This document shows, piece by piece, positions 1 to 8,489 of a DNA stretch of 64,000 bases. The notes under the pieces were generated by a model. The model had not been told where the DNA came from. It did not search any database and saw nothing but the letters and a program-made list of their open reading frames with translations. Location: the NCBI RefSeq assembly GCF_018598185.1, contig NZ_JAHESC010000030.1, positions 29,526 to 93,525 on the forward strand, in the 5' to 3' direction. Each line of letters begins with the position of its first letter. Position 1 is the first letter of the stretch. This DNA comes from Dawidia soli. Lineage in GTDB: Bacteria > Bacteroidota > Bacteroidia > Cytophagales > Cyclobacteriaceae. A program made the position numbers and the translations under genes.

Positions 1-1
1 G

Positions 2-505
2 GGTAGTTATCGCGTAAAACGCGAGTCGCGCGCTAATATTTCACTAAATGCGTATATGGGCTTTTACGGAGGGAACGAGCATATGCCGCAATCTGAAAAC
101 AAGGATAGTTTCTCGGCCGGTTTGTTTGCTCCTGTCGGTTTTGCATTCAGCAGAGGCGCCATGAAGAATAACGAAAAGAAAGGCGGAAAGTCTATCAGCA
201 TTTTCGCCTCGGTGATAGACGTGGGTACGCTGGCGGCGTTCAGGTTTAAGGATGACAATACAACTGTTTCGTCTGAAATACAGCTCGAGGATATTGTTGC
301 TCCGGGTTTATTCTTTGTTTATGGATTGGGCAAAAGTCCGATATCGATTGGAGCAGGTGTGCAGATGGGCCCGGCGTTGCGTGATGTCAACCCGAACGGG
401 GTGGCGGACATCCATAAAGACTATTATGTCCGGGCGGGTGGCTTCATTGCCGTGGATATACCCGTTTTCAATTTGTACAACCGGAAGGACAAAAAAACCA
501 AATAA
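2..505 (+). CDS. C-terminal part of an unrecognised beta-rich protein
   Basis: The reading frame is open from the left edge of the window, so this is the 3' end of a longer gene; the ATG at 56 is internal rather than a demonstrated start. About 167 residues are visible. They have alternating hydrophobic/polar stretches, many glycines, and a segment resembling strands of an outer-membrane barrel or beta-sandwich (a glycine-rich strand pair around GLFFVYGLGKSPISIGAG). The protein ends with a Lys-rich tail. I do not recognise a family. Function unknown; an outer-membrane or periplasmic location is only inference from composition. Confidence 0.6.
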   Translation, partial: GSYRVKRESRANISLNAYMGFYGGNEHMPQSENKDSFSAGLFAPVGFAFSRGAMKNNEKKGGKSISIFASVIDVGTLAAFRFKDDNTTVSSEIQLEDIVAPGLFFVYGLGKSPISIGAGVQMGPALRDVNPNGVADIHKDYYVRAGGFIAVDIPVFNLYNRKDKKTK

Positions 506-542
506 AGGTCGGTAAGGTAAAAAAACGGTCAGCGGGGTATAA

Positions 543-574
543 GAAAAAAGCGCCAGGTTAGTTGACCTGGCGCT
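543..574 (-). terminator. Rho-independent terminator of the htrA gene
   Basis: Perfect 10-bp stem (549-558 with 565-574) around a 6-nt loop. Read on the minus strand, the stem is followed at once by a run of T (the A run at 543-548). It lies 10 bp beyond the minus-strand stop of the protease gene. Confidence 0.85.
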
Positions 575-583
575 GATATTATG

Positions 584-2029
584 TTATCGAATATCGATCG
601 GGATCTCCATCTGCTGCTTCGAACTGTTGATACCATATACATATGCCCGCCCACGATACTTGGCAAAGAACTCGCTGACTTCCTCAGGGTCTTTTACACG
701 TTGGCGGTTCAACGCCACGATCGTAAAATTCTCGGGTATACCGATGCGTTTCAACACACTGTTGTCTTTCATCTTGAATACTTTCACGCCGTAACGTGTG
801 GACTCGAGCTGTGCGCCGAGCGACCCATCGCTCAGGATCTTGCGTTTAATGATCTCTGTGCTGCCGTTCTGATTGACCAGCGTGAGCGTAGCGGTATTGA
901 CCTTGTTGCTGCGCAGGTATGTAATGGTGATCTTGTCGCCGGGGTTGTGGTAGCTTAGCTCTTCTTCGAACTCGCTCTGGGTATTGATGTTGATGGTGTC
1001 TATGCGGGTAATGATATCGCCCAGCTTCAGGCCGGCTTTGATTGCCGGGCCTTCGCGGTCGAGCTGCTCGACCAGCACGCCGTTGAATGCTTTTACATTG
1101 GTGGCCAGGTCGTACTTCCTGGCATTTTCGTAGTTATACTCCACTACGCTGGTACCCAGGAAAGCTTTTTGAGGTGCGCCGTATTTTACCAGGTCGTTGA
1201 ACACCTTCTTGGCAATGTCGATGGGAATGGCAAAGGCATAGCCTGTGTAAGAGCCTGTGCGGGAGAGAATAGCCGAGTTGATGCCTACCAGCTCGCCGGC
1301 TTTGTTCACCAGCGCACCGCCGGAGTTGCCGGGGTTGATGGCGGCATCGGTTTGAATAAATGATTCGATGGGGAACTTGTCTTCCAGGATGCCGATGCGG
1401 CGGCCCTTGGCGCTGACGATCCCCGCCGTTACTGTAGACGAGAGTGTAAACGGATTCCCCACGGCAATGACCCATTCGCCCACCTGTACGCTCTTGGAGC
1501 TACCCAACGCGGCGGCAGGCAGGTCGTTGCCTTCGGGTTGGATCTTGATCACGGCGAGGTCGGTAGAGGGGTCGGTGCCGATGAGCTCTGCCGGATAGGT
1601 GCGTTTGTTATAGTTCACTTCAATGCGCTCTGCTGTCTCCACCACGTGGTTGTTAGTGATGATATAGCCGTCGGCTGTAAAGATCACCCCCGAGCCGCTG
1701 CTGACCTGGGTGCGGTTGCTGCTGCCCTGGTTAAAGAACCAGTCCCAGTATGAATAGGAGGCACCTTGTGAGATGCTGTTGATGTATACAACACTCTGGG
1801 TGGCTTTGGCCGCGGCAAAGCTGAAGTCGACGTTGGGTACGGCGACCGTTGGGGTGGCCGAGGAGGAGGAGTGATAGGTGAGCGGCGCGTCATAGCCTAC
1901 GGCGGTGGTAAACGGCGTTTCGGCCTCGCGGGCAGCCAGGTCGGGCTTTACCACCAGGGCATAAAAAGCATACGAGCCGCCAAATCCGGCCAGGAAAGCT
2001 ACGATGACAATTTTCAGGACGTTCTTCAT
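584..2029 (-). CDS. htrA: HtrA/Deg-type periplasmic serine protease (S1C)
   Basis: Degrades or refolds misfolded envelope proteins. From the chosen ATG (481 aa) there is an N-terminal membrane anchor or uncleaved signal (about residues 5-27), a low-complexity linker, a trypsin-like domain with the triad His128 (TNNHVV), Asp157 (STDLAV) and Ser236 (PGNSGGAL), and a C-terminal half with two PDZ-like segments (the first contains GPAIKAGLKLGDII). The open frame extends 34 codons further upstream, but that extension crosses the promoter-like element at 2099-2106. The ATG at 2029 directly precedes a normal signal sequence and is preferred. Divergent from the GH3-family gene. The length is usual for the family. 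Confidence 0.93.
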   Translation of the reverse strand: MKNVLKIVIVAFLAGFGGSYAFYALVVKPDLAAREAETPFTTAVGYDAPLTYHSSSSATPTVAVPNVDFSFAAAKATQSVVYINSISQGASYSYWDWFFNQGSSNRTQVSSGSGVIFTADGYIITNNHVVETAERIEVNYNKRTYPAELIGTDPSTDLAVIKIQPEGNDLPAAALGSSKSVQVGEWVIAVGNPFTLSSTVTAGIVSAKGRRIGILEDKFPIESFIQTDAAINPGNSGGALVNKAGELVGINSAILSRTGSYTGYAFAIPIDIAKKVFNDLVKYGAPQKAFLGTSVVEYNYENARKYDLATNVKAFNGVLVEQLDREGPAIKAGLKLGDIITRIDTININTQSEFEEELSYHNPGDKITITYLRSNKVNTATLTLVNQNGSTEIIKRKILSDGSLGAQLESTRYGVKVFKMKDNSVLKRIGIPENFTIVALNRQRVKDPEEVSEFFAKYRGRAYVYGINSSKQQMEIPIDIR

Positions 2030-2098
2030 AGAAATCAATATCGGTTTTGTCGTTTGGTACTGATGGAACGGGTGTGTAAAAAGTTCAGTGTGTGTCGG

Positions 2099-2145
2099 CA
2101 AAAATACGCATTGTTGATGCGCTTTGGCCAATTTTCTTAGTTTTG
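2099..2145. promoter_or_regulatory. Overlapping divergent promoters, htrA and GH3-family gene
   Basis: Plus strand: TTG at 2114-2116, 21-bp spacer, TAGTTTTG at 2138-2145, matching the Bacteroidota consensus TTG-N19-21-TAnnTTTG. Minus strand: -7 element TATTTTTG (complement of 2099-2106) with a TTG at 2129-2131, spacer 22. The two promoters interleave within about 47 bp. The plus-strand -7 ends only 6 bp before the ATG of the GH3 gene, which implies a very short or absent leader. Confidence 0.55.
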
Positions 2146-2151
2146 CACATT

Positions 2152-3657
2152 ATGGGAATTCGTTCGTTCTTCGCCCGGCCGATTGCCGCCTACATTGCCC
2201 GTCAGACTAAGAAATGGTCGCTTGCACCGGTTGCTTCTCAGCAAAAAGTATTCCGGTATCTGATCGGCGAAGCCAGGCACACGGCCTTTGGCAGAGACCA
2301 CGGCTTTGATACTATTCATACATACGAGGACTTTAAGAAACAAGTTCCCCTACGCGACTACGAGGCCCTGCGGCCCTACATCGAGCGGGTTGTGCACGGC
2401 GAGCCGGACGTACTCTGGAAGGGCAAGCCTGCTTATTTTGCCAAGACCTCGGGCACGACCTCGGGCATCAAGTATATTCCCATCACCAAAGCGTCGCTTC
2501 CCAACCATTTCAACAGCGCGCGCAATGCCGTGCTGAGCTACGTGCACGAGACGGGTAATGCGTCGTTTCTCGATGGGGGGCTGATCTTCCTGTCGGGCAG
2601 TCCCGAGCTGGAAGAAAAAGCGGGTATCAAGACCGGTCGGCTGTCCGGCATCTCCAACCACCAGGTGCCCGCCTACCTGCGCGGCAACCAAAAGCCCAGC
2701 TATGAAACCAATTGTATCGAAGACTGGGAGGAAAAGCTCGACAAGATCGTAGACGAAACTTTACGGGCCGACATGCGCCTGATCTCGGGCATTCCGCCGT
2801 GGGCGCAGATGTACTTTGACCGCATCCAGGCCCGCACGGGTAAGAAGGTAAAGGATGTATTCCCCAACTTTTCGGTATTTGTGTACGGCGGTGTAAACTT
2901 CGAGCCTTACCGCGCCAAGCTGTTCGAGGCGATCGGCAAGCGAGTGGATTCAATTGAAACATACCCTGCGTCGGAAGGATTTATAGCCTACCAGGATTCG
3001 CAGACAACGCCCGGCCTGCTGCTGTTGCTGGATACGGGCATCTTTTTTGAGTTCGTGCCGGTAGAAGAATACTTCGCGGAGAAGCCTGCGCGGCTGAGCA
3101 TAGGCGAGGTAGAGCTTGGCAAGAACTATGCTCTGATCATCAACAACAACGCCGGTTTGTGGGGCTACTCCATCGGCGATACCGTGAAGTTTGTATCGAA
3201 AGATCCGTACCGTATCGTTGTCACGGGGCGCATTAAACATTTTATCTCAGCCTTTGGCGAGCACGTCATCGGTGAAGAAGTGGAACGGGCCATGAAATAT
3301 GCGCTGGAAAAATTTCCCGAAGCAGCCATTGTAGAATTTACTGTAGCCCCGCAGGTGACGCCGGCTACGGGCCTGCCGCACCACGAGTGGCTGGTAGAGT
3401 TTGCGCAACTTCCGCATGACCCGGAGGCTTTTGCGCAAACGCTCGACGACGAGCTGCGCAAGCTCAACGTGTACTACGACGACCTGATCACCGGAAACAT
3501 CCTGCGTACACTTATCGTCACCCCGCTGCAGCGCAGCGCCTTCATCGAATACATGAAGTCGTTGGGAAAACTGGGAGGGCAAAACAAGGTGCCGCGCCTG
3601 TCGAACGACCGCGCCATTGCCGACGTATTAGGGGGAAAGTTTGCCGTTCGGTCATAA
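2152..3657 (+). CDS. GH3 auxin-responsive-promoter family protein (acyl-adenylating)
   Basis: 501 aa from the ATG at 2152; the frame is open 20 codons further upstream, but that part overlaps the promoter. The GH3 family belongs to the acyl-adenylate (ANL-like) enzymes. In plants they conjugate carboxylic acids such as auxin or jasmonate to amino acids; the bacterial substrate is not known. Seen here: the phosphate-binding loop FAKTSGTTSGIKYIP near residue 100, the acid-binding/ATP motif YPASEGF, and the motif NNAGLWGYSIGDTVKF followed by a flexible C-terminal domain. Length is close to bacterial members. It lies upstream of dxr on the same strand with a 72-bp gap; dxr may have its own promoter. 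Confidence 0.85.
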   Translation: MGIRSFFARPIAAYIARQTKKWSLAPVASQQKVFRYLIGEARHTAFGRDHGFDTIHTYEDFKKQVPLRDYEALRPYIERVVHGEPDVLWKGKPAYFAKTSGTTSGIKYIPITKASLPNHFNSARNAVLSYVHETGNASFLDGGLIFLSGSPELEEKAGIKTGRLSGISNHQVPAYLRGNQKPSYETNCIEDWEEKLDKIVDETLRADMRLISGIPPWAQMYFDRIQARTGKKVKDVFPNFSVFVYGGVNFEPYRAKLFEAIGKRVDSIETYPASEGFIAYQDSQTTPGLLLLLDTGIFFEFVPVEEYFAEKPARLSIGEVELGKNYALIINNNAGLWGYSIGDTVKFVSKDPYRIVVTGRIKHFISAFGEHVIGEEVERAMKYALEKFPEAAIVEFTVAPQVTPATGLPHHEWLVEFAQLPHDPEAFAQTLDDELRKLNVYYDDLITGNILRTLIVTPLQRSAFIEYMKSLGKLGGQNKVPRLSNDRAIADVLGGKFAVRS

Positions 3658-3670
3658 GCAAACTTATGCG

Positions 3671-3678
3671 TATTTTTG
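3671..3678 (+). promoter_or_regulatory. Candidate -7 element of dxr
   Basis: TATTTTTG matches TAnnTTTG. The nearest TTG upstream (3641-3643) is 27 bp away, longer than usual, so the -33 half is weak. The element overlaps the ATG at 3676, which argues that this ATG is not the dxr start. Confidence 0.35.
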
Positions 3679-3729
3679 CAGAACGTACCGGCATGTGCCT
3701 GGTCGTTTGGATCATCAATTCTATCGCAG

Positions 3730-4887
3730 TTGAGTAACAAAAAGAACATTGCCATCCTCGGCTCGACCGGCTCTATCGGTACACAGGCCTTAGATGTAAT
3801 TGCGGCAAATCCCGATGCTTTTCAGGTGGAAGTGCTCACGGCGCAAAACAACGCCGCGCTTCTGATCGAGCAAGCCCGGCGCTTTAAGCCCAATGCAGTC
3901 GTTATCACTAACGAAGACCATTACGAGCTCGTGCGCCAGGCCCTGGCCACCGAAGACGTGAAGGTCTACACCGGCGAAAAGGCCCTGGCAGACATTGTGC
4001 AGATGGAAACCATCGACCTGGTCATAACCGCGCTGGTGGGCTATTCCGGCTTGCGCCCCACGCTGCGCGCCATCGAGGCCGGTAAAACCATTGCCCTGGC
4101 CAACAAAGAAACGCTGGTCGTGGCGGGCGACCTGGTCACGCGCCTCGCACGGGAGAAGGGCGTGAGCATTTACCCGGTAGATTCCGAGCATTCCGCTATT
4201 TTCCAGTGCATCGTGGGTGAATTCCACAACAAGATCGAAAAGATCATCCTAACGGCTTCCGGTGGTCCTTTTCGGGGCCAGCAGCGGCCGCAGCTTGCTG
4301 CTGTTACCAAGGCACAAGCGCTGAAACACCCCAACTGGTCCATGGGTGCGAAAGTCACGATCGACTCGGCATCGCTCATGAACAAGGGCCTGGAAGTGAT
4401 CGAGGCAAAGTGGTTGTTCGGACTGAATCCGGCGCAGGTAGAGGTGGTGGTGCATCCGCAATCCATCATTCACTCGTTCGTACAGTTTGAGGACGGTTCG
4501 CTCAAGGCGCAGCTGGGGCTGCCCGACATGCGTTTGCCGATCCAGTTTGCGATGACGTACCCGCATCGTTTGAAAAGCGACTTTCCACGTTTTGATTTCT
4601 CGCAATACCCGGCTTTGACATTCGAAAAGCCTGATACAGAAACTTTTCGTAATCTTGCATTGGCATTTGAGGCCCTGCACCGCGGGGGCAATATGCCGTG
4701 TGTGTTGAATGCGGCGAATGAAGTGGCAGTGGCCGGTTTTTTGCGAGAACAAGTGGGTTTTCTGGAAATGTCGGACATTGTCGAACAATGTTTGGCAAAA
4801 ATGGATTATATAGGAAATCCCTCGTACGAAGATTACGTTACAACGGATAAAGAGACGCGTCTCCGTGCGCAGGAATTGCTACGATAA
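3730..4887 (+). CDS. dxr: 1-deoxy-D-xylulose-5-phosphate reductoisomerase
   Basis: Converts DXP to 2-C-methyl-D-erythritol 4-phosphate with NADPH, the first committed step of the MEP isoprenoid pathway in the cytoplasm. Visible motifs: the N-terminal dinucleotide fold GSTGSIGTQAL, the metal-site region DSEHSAIFQC, and the substrate loop SASLMNKGLEVIEA. I chose the TTG start (385 aa, beginning LSNKKNIAILG) over the ATG at 3676: the latter sits on a promoter-like TATTTTTG and would add 18 residues that do not look conserved. If 3676 is used the protein has 403 aa. rseP follows after 63 bp, a common neighbour in Bacteroidota. Confidence 0.93.
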   Translation: MSNKKNIAILGSTGSIGTQALDVIAANPDAFQVEVLTAQNNAALLIEQARRFKPNAVVITNEDHYELVRQALATEDVKVYTGEKALADIVQMETIDLVITALVGYSGLRPTLRAIEAGKTIALANKETLVVAGDLVTRLAREKGVSIYPVDSEHSAIFQCIVGEFHNKIEKIILTASGGPFRGQQRPQLAAVTKAQALKHPNWSMGAKVTIDSASLMNKGLEVIEAKWLFGLNPAQVEVVVHPQSIIHSFVQFEDGSLKAQLGLPDMRLPIQFAMTYPHRLKSDFPRFDFSQYPALTFEKPDTETFRNLALAFEALHRGGNMPCVLNAANEVAVAGFLREQVGFLEMSDIVEQCLAKMDYIGNPSYEDYVTTDKETRLRAQELLR

Positions 4888-4950
4888 AAGACCCACACGC
4901 ACACTGTAATAAATTGAAAAAGAAAAGACTAACGGATTAAAAGATAACGA

Positions 4951-6300
4951 ATGGATTGGATGATCATGTTAGCTCAGTTACTGCTGAGCTTATCGTTTTT
5001 GGTGGCCGTGCACGAAATGGGCCACTTGTTAGCGGCCAAGTATTTTGGAATGCGCGTAGAACAGTTTTCGATCGGCTTTCCGCCGAAGATATGGTCCTTT
5101 CAAAAGGGTGAAACAGAGTACGCCATCAGCGCTATACCGCTGGGCGGTTATGTAAAGATCTCGGGTATGATCGACGAATCGCTCGATACCGAGACGATGA
5201 AGCAAGAACCGCAGCCGTGGGAGTTCCGCTCCAAGCCGGCGTGGCAGCGCCTGATCGTGATGCTCGGCGGCATCATTGTGAACCTGGTCGTGGGCGTATT
5301 GATCTTTATCTCGTTGACCTTTGCCTTTGGCGATATCTATATGCTGAAAGACGTGGTCAATAAGAATGGCGGTTTTGATGTAGGCGAAGTAGGCGAGGGG
5401 ATCGGCTTGCGCACGGGCGACAAGATCGTTAAGATCAACGGCAAGGATTTCTTGTATACCGAAGACATCACCAAGCCCCAGACGCTGCTGAGCACCGACG
5501 GTTATTACACCGTGGAGCGCGACGGCAAGCTGGTGGATATTCCCATTCCCGGCAACTTCATCGAGAAGTTCAACAAGAAAGAAAACGCCATGAATTTCCT
5601 GCGGTACCGCGTGCCGCCGGTGGTAGGTGAAGTTACCAAAGAGTCTATTGCCGAAAAGACTGGCTTGAAGCCCGGCGATGTGTTCACTGAAGTGAACGGC
5701 ACACCGGTGGCGTACTTTGACCAGGTATATAAGATCGTACAGGCCAGCAAAAAGAACAACGCTGATTCTATCTCCTTTAAAATTTCACGTGCCGGCACCG
5801 CGCTTGCGTTTAAAGAGGCCTTTAAAGGCAAAGAAGGCATTGGCTTCCGCGCCATGGAGCCGAAGGACTACCTGGCCGAGGGCCGCGTAGCCATGAAATA
5901 CGGCTTTGCAGAGTCTATTCCGCTGGGCGCTACCCGGGCCGTAGAAACGCTGAAGACACAGGTAACGGCGTTTGGCCGCGTGATCAGCGGTAAACTTTCT
6001 CCGAAAGAATCCTTGTCCGGCCCGATCGGCATCATGCGTGCATACGGTGCAGAGTGGGACTGGCAGCGCTTCTGGTCGCTGACCGGCGTGCTGTCGCTCG
6101 TGCTGGCCTTCATGAACCTGTTGCCGATCCCGGCGCTCGACGGTGGCCACGTTATGTTCCTCACGTACGAGATCGTTTCACGTCGCAAGCCTTCGGATAA
6201 GTTCCTGGAGAATGCACAGAAGGTAGGCATGGTATTCCTGCTGGCCCTGATGGTGTTCATTTTTGCCAACGACATTGTGAAGCTGGTAACGAACGCATAA
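4951..6300 (+). CDS. rseP: RseP-family site-2 (M50) membrane metalloprotease
   Basis: 449-aa polytopic inner-membrane zinc protease that cuts membrane-spanning substrates, for example anti-sigma factors. The zinc motif HEMGH is at residues 21-25 in the first transmembrane segment. The second metal-ligand motif is NLLPIPALDGGH in the C-terminal membrane region. Between them are two PDZ-like regions, the second containing AEKTGLKPGDVF. Further hydrophobic segments lie at about 105-125 and at the C-terminus. Same strand as dxr, probably co-transcribed. No sigma/anti-sigma pair lies next to it here, so its substrate cannot be inferred. Confidence 0.93.
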   Translation: MDWMIMLAQLLLSLSFLVAVHEMGHLLAAKYFGMRVEQFSIGFPPKIWSFQKGETEYAISAIPLGGYVKISGMIDESLDTETMKQEPQPWEFRSKPAWQRLIVMLGGIIVNLVVGVLIFISLTFAFGDIYMLKDVVNKNGGFDVGEVGEGIGLRTGDKIVKINGKDFLYTEDITKPQTLLSTDGYYTVERDGKLVDIPIPGNFIEKFNKKENAMNFLRYRVPPVVGEVTKESIAEKTGLKPGDVFTEVNGTPVAYFDQVYKIVQASKKNNADSISFKISRAGTALAFKEAFKGKEGIGFRAMEPKDYLAEGRVAMKYGFAESIPLGATRAVETLKTQVTAFGRVISGKLSPKESLSGPIGIMRAYGAEWDWQRFWSLTGVLSLVLAFMNLLPIPALDGGHVMFLTYEIVSRRKPSDKFLENAQKVGMVFLLALMVFIFANDIVKLVTNA

Positions 6301-6318
6301 CAAAAAGATGTACACGCT

Positions 6319-6351
6319 GCAATGCCCCCCGATTAACATCGGGGGGCATTG
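6319..6351. terminator. Bidirectional terminator between rseP and the PorE-like gene
   Basis: 14-bp perfect stem (6320-6333 with 6338-6351) with a TAAC loop, between two convergent genes. The plus-strand side is followed by GTTGTTTT. Confidence 0.8.
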
Positions 6352-6356
6352 TTGTT

Positions 6357-8327
6357 TTACTCCGGTTTGTGGATCTGGAATTCGACGCGGCGGTTCAGCT
6401 TGCGATCGTCTTCTGTCTTCTCTTCGACGATGGGTTTGGAGCTGCCGTAGCCGTGGGCCTCGATGCGTTCGGCCGCAATGCTGAATTTGTAGATCAGGTA
6501 GGCCTTGATGGCGTCGGCGCGTGCCTGCGACAGCTTGAGGTTGGCGATCTCGTTACCCTGCGAGTCGGTATGCCCCGCGATGCTCAGCTTGAGCGTAGGG
6601 TGATCGATCATGAAGTTGGCCAGCTTGGTCAGGTCGGGATGCATCGTTTCCAGTATATCGGCCTTGCCGTTCTCAAATTCGAGTGACTGGAACGCGATCT
6701 TGCTCTCGATCGGCTCGGTCTCGAGGTTGATCTCGCGGTCGCCGTCCATAAAGAAGATCTGTTCGATGCGGAAGAAATCATCGCCCTGAATGATGAGCAG
6801 GTAATTCCGTTTATTGATCAGGTTGAAGTCGAACGAGCCGTCGTCGCGCAGGAACTTCGGAGCTACCTCCACGCCTTTGTCCAGGTCGATGACCGACACA
6901 ATGCCGCGGAAAGGTTTTTTCGTTTCGGAGTTGATCAGCTTACCCTTGAGGCGTGCCACGGCGTCGGGCTGTGCTTCCATCGGCACGGGAAAGGAGTATA
7001 GATCGAGGTTGTTCAGGTCGTTCTCAACGGACTTGGCATAGTATAGATTTTGCGATTCGGAGTCGATCGTAAAGTAATATTCACTGCCGCCGCCGTTCAC
7101 CAGCGGGCCGATGTTCTTTGGCTCACCCCACGTGGTACCTTCACGGTATGCCTTGTAAATATCGAAATCGCCGAAGTTCAGCGGCTGTCCGTTGGAGCTG
7201 AAGTACAGTACATTGCGTGTATGGTGAAAGAACGGGCTTACCTCAAACGCCCGGGTATTGACGACCGGTCCGAGGTTCCGCGCCTTTTGCCAGCGACCGT
7301 CTACGTCGCGTACGGAAAAGTAAATGTCCGAGAAACCAAAGCCGCCAATGCGGTCGGAAGAAAAGTAGAGCGTATCGCCCGAGTGGGAGAGCGAAGGCTG
7401 TGAGTCCCACGACGCGCTGTTGATGTTCGGGCCCAGGTTCCGTGCCTGTCCCCAGGTGCTGTCGGGTTGCAGATCAGACACAAAGATGTCGCAGTTGCCG
7501 TACGAGTCGGGCGAGTTGCAGCGGGCAAAGTATAAATGCCGTCCGTCGCGGCTCAGGCTGGCGGACCCTTCGTTATAGGGTGTGTTGATCGTCTTGAGCT
7601 CTTCGGAAAAGTCCCACAGCGAGTCTTTCTTGATGGTATAAAACAAGTCTTCGTTGTAGGTCTTTTGCAGCGGCGTGATCTTCGAGTTACGCTTCGAGGT
7701 AAAAAGCAGCACGTTGTCTACGTTGCCGATCGTGGGGCCGTAGTCTTCCTTCTCCGAATTTACGCCGTAGCCCATGTTGAGCAGCACACCTTGTGGCGGG
7801 CGCAATGTGTCGATCTCCTTGCGGAAGGCGACCAGGTCATAATATTGCTTGAGGGGCACATACAGGTCGGCCTGGTTGCGCGTGAGCGTGTCGAACTCCC
7901 GGCGCACCTGTTTTTCGTCGATGCTCTGTTTGTGGTGTTTCAGGACAAGCTTGTAGAGTAGTACGGACTCGCCGGGTCGGCCGAGCTTTTCGGAGAGCTT
8001 GGCCAGGTCCCAGATGAGCTGTGTCTCGATGCCGAAGTTTTCGATGCCGAAATTGCGTACATAGGCTTTCAGCTCGGTGTATTGTTGCTCGTAGTCGCCG
8101 GAGGCGGCGAGCGCTTTTATTTTGCCCAGTTTTGCTGCATCTTTATAAAAGCGGACCACATTTACGTTTGGAAAAACGAAAATGTCAGATTGGCTGTAGC
8201 TTGTCAGGCTATCATTGAGCTGAACAACTCCCCCCTTTTTGTACTTCGTTTTAGGCTTTTGAGCCAGGAGCGGAGCGTGTACCAACAGCCAAAAGGCCGC
8301 AATCAAGGTCAAAAAGTAGGTTTTCAC
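6357..8327 (-). CDS. OmpA-family multidomain protein, PorE-like
   Basis: 656 aa from the GTG at 8327; a TTG at 8357 is the alternative. Order of parts: signal peptide (KTYFLTLIAAFWLLVHAPLLAQ), an alpha-helical TPR-like region to about 180, a PD40/WD40-type propeller with repeated LYF(A/S)S and SG(D)TLYFSSDR elements, a carboxypeptidase-regulatory-like beta domain (KLINSETKKPFRGIV...), and a C-terminal OmpA peptidoglycan-binding domain with AGHTDSQGN and LNRRVEF. This order and length match PorE, which tethers the type IX secretion machine to peptidoglycan. Many paralogues share the layout, so the PorE assignment is inference. A PorQ gene lies 2.7 kb away. Confidence 0.8.
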   Translation of the reverse strand: MKTYFLTLIAAFWLLVHAPLLAQKPKTKYKKGGVVQLNDSLTSYSQSDIFVFPNVNVVRFYKDAAKLGKIKALAASGDYEQQYTELKAYVRNFGIENFGIETQLIWDLAKLSEKLGRPGESVLLYKLVLKHHKQSIDEKQVRREFDTLTRNQADLYVPLKQYYDLVAFRKEIDTLRPPQGVLLNMGYGVNSEKEDYGPTIGNVDNVLLFTSKRNSKITPLQKTYNEDLFYTIKKDSLWDFSEELKTINTPYNEGSASLSRDGRHLYFARCNSPDSYGNCDIFVSDLQPDSTWGQARNLGPNINSASWDSQPSLSHSGDTLYFSSDRIGGFGFSDIYFSVRDVDGRWQKARNLGPVVNTRAFEVSPFFHHTRNVLYFSSNGQPLNFGDFDIYKAYREGTTWGEPKNIGPLVNGGGSEYYFTIDSESQNLYYAKSVENDLNNLDLYSFPVPMEAQPDAVARLKGKLINSETKKPFRGIVSVIDLDKGVEVAPKFLRDDGSFDFNLINKRNYLLIIQGDDFFRIEQIFFMDGDREINLETEPIESKIAFQSLEFENGKADILETMHPDLTKLANFMIDHPTLKLSIAGHTDSQGNEIANLKLSQARADAIKAYLIYKFSIAAERIEAHGYGSSKPIVEEKTEDDRKLNRRVEFQIHKPE

Positions 8328-8489
8328 AGAACCTGCGTTTGGTAAAAAGCACGCCAATCGGATAAAGTTGACACTATTTTGCTTCTTTTACAACTCTCTT
8401 GGCACTACTATTGTCCTTTAGGCGCACGTAGCAACAACATAACGAAGCGCACGCAGGCCGTGCCAGTTTGACATCTTTTGACAAAGGCA

